Part shown: one piece after another, positions 4,940-5,231 of the stretch | Layout: each line of letters starts with the position of its first letter | How positions within the stretch are numbered: position 1 is the first letter of the stretch | Assembly: GCA_946482565.1 (NCBI GenBank) | Contig: CAMLSB010000134.1 | Coordinates: 1 to 5,231 of the forward strand | Source of the DNA: an uncultured Lysobacteraceae bacterium | GTDB lineage: Bacteria > Pseudomonadota > Gammaproteobacteria > Xanthomonadales > Xanthomonadaceae | Direction of reading: 5' to 3' | Length of the DNA: 5,231 nt | Notes under the pieces: model-generated | What the model was told of the DNA's origin: nothing | The model's input: the letters and a program-made list of their open reading frames with translations, nothing else | Databases searched by the model: none | Position numbers and translations under genes: made by a program

Positions 4940-5231
4940 TTCACTTCCGAGATGCCGACGCCGTCGAGGCCCTGCGACAGCGTCTGCGCGTTGCCGCCCT
5001 GCGCGAGCTTGATGCGCAGGCGCACCTCGTTCGCGGAGTCGGCGTAGCGCAACGCATCTTCGTAGCTGATCTCGCCGGCCTGGTACAGCTCGAACAGGGC
5101 CTGGTCGAAGGTCTTCATGCCCAGCTGCACCGACTCCTTCATCACTTCCTTGAGCTTGGCGACCTCGCCGTCGCGGATGTAGTCCTGCACCAGCGGGGTG
5201 CCGAGCAGGATCTCCATCGCCACGCGCCGGC
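4936..5231 (-). CDS. pilU: Type IV pilus ATPase PilU, C-terminal part (5' end outside window)
   Basis: This is the C-terminal end of PilU, a hexameric cytoplasmic ATPase that works with PilT to retract type IV pili in twitching motility. About 98 residues are visible, reading in from the window edge as RRVAMEILLGTP. Landmark segments are MEILLGTPLVQDYIRDGE, LKEVMKESVQLGMKTFDQAL, LFELYQAGEISYEDALRYAD and NEVRLRIKL. The KESxxLGMKTFDQ stretch and the longer tail after ALRYAD separate PilU from PilT, whose tail ends differently. The Walker A and B motifs and the His box lie upstream, outside the window. The full family length is about 370-380 residues. The stop is TAG at 4936-4938, inside GTAGAGCCG. 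The gene is convergent with the receiver gene. Its nearness to algH, ruvX and pyrB resembles the order in Pseudomonas. The family call is firm. Confidence 0.93.
   Translation of the reverse strand, partial: RRVAMEILLGTPLVQDYIRDGEVAKLKEVMKESVQLGMKTFDQALFELYQAGEISYEDALRYADSANEVRLRIKLAQGGNAQTLSQGLDGVGISEVK

Noticed and set aside
1..5231. CRISPR arrays, tRNA or rRNA genes, insertion sequences, prophage genes
   Set aside because: No spaced direct repeats, cloverleaf-like segments, rRNA sequence or transposase/phage proteins were found by reading. Gene spacing leaves no room for them.

Overview
This is a GC-rich, tightly packed chromosomal window. It most likely comes from a Xanthomonadaceae-type gammaproteobacterium of the Lysobacter/Xanthomonas/Stenotrophomonas group. 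Three things suggest this: very high G/C at third codon positions, the look of the PilU and AlgH proteins, and a GTAG-headed palindromic repeat of the kind described in Stenotrophomonas (SMAG elements). The taxonomic call is inference, since no database search was possible.

Layout: (i) 1-380, plus strand, the C-terminal end of an MgtE-type magnesium transporter, cut by the window edge. (ii) 377-434, a two-unit inverted palindromic repeat that fills the convergent gap and supplies the mgtE stop codon. (iii) 4391 down to 439, minus strand, a four-gene cluster algH - ruvX - pyrB - secreted M1-family metallopeptidase. Every junction overlaps (8, 4 and 4 bp), so it should be one translationally coupled operon. 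(iv) 4392-4481, a 90-bp divergent promoter region with a -10 box for algH, a weaker promoter for the next gene, an inverted repeat and an 11-C homopolymer. (v) 4482-4850, plus strand, a stand-alone response-regulator receiver domain. (vi) 4851-4935, a convergent gap with hairpins and a tandem 10-mer. (vii) 4936-5231, minus strand, the C-terminal end of the type IV pilus ATPase PilU, cut by the window edge.

The core (algH, ruvX, pyrB near pilU) follows a gene neighbourhood known from Pseudomonas aeruginosa. There, algH, ruvX/yqgF, pyrR, pyrB and a pyrC-like gene lie close to pilT/pilU. Here pyrR and the pyrC-like gene are absent next to pyrB, and a secreted aminopeptidase-like gene occupies the position after pyrB. 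All genes belong to known families and I see no clearly new multigene system. The points most worth a second look are regulatory: the covarying palindromic repeat, a probably leaderless algH start, and the poly-C tract directly in front of the orphan receiver gene.
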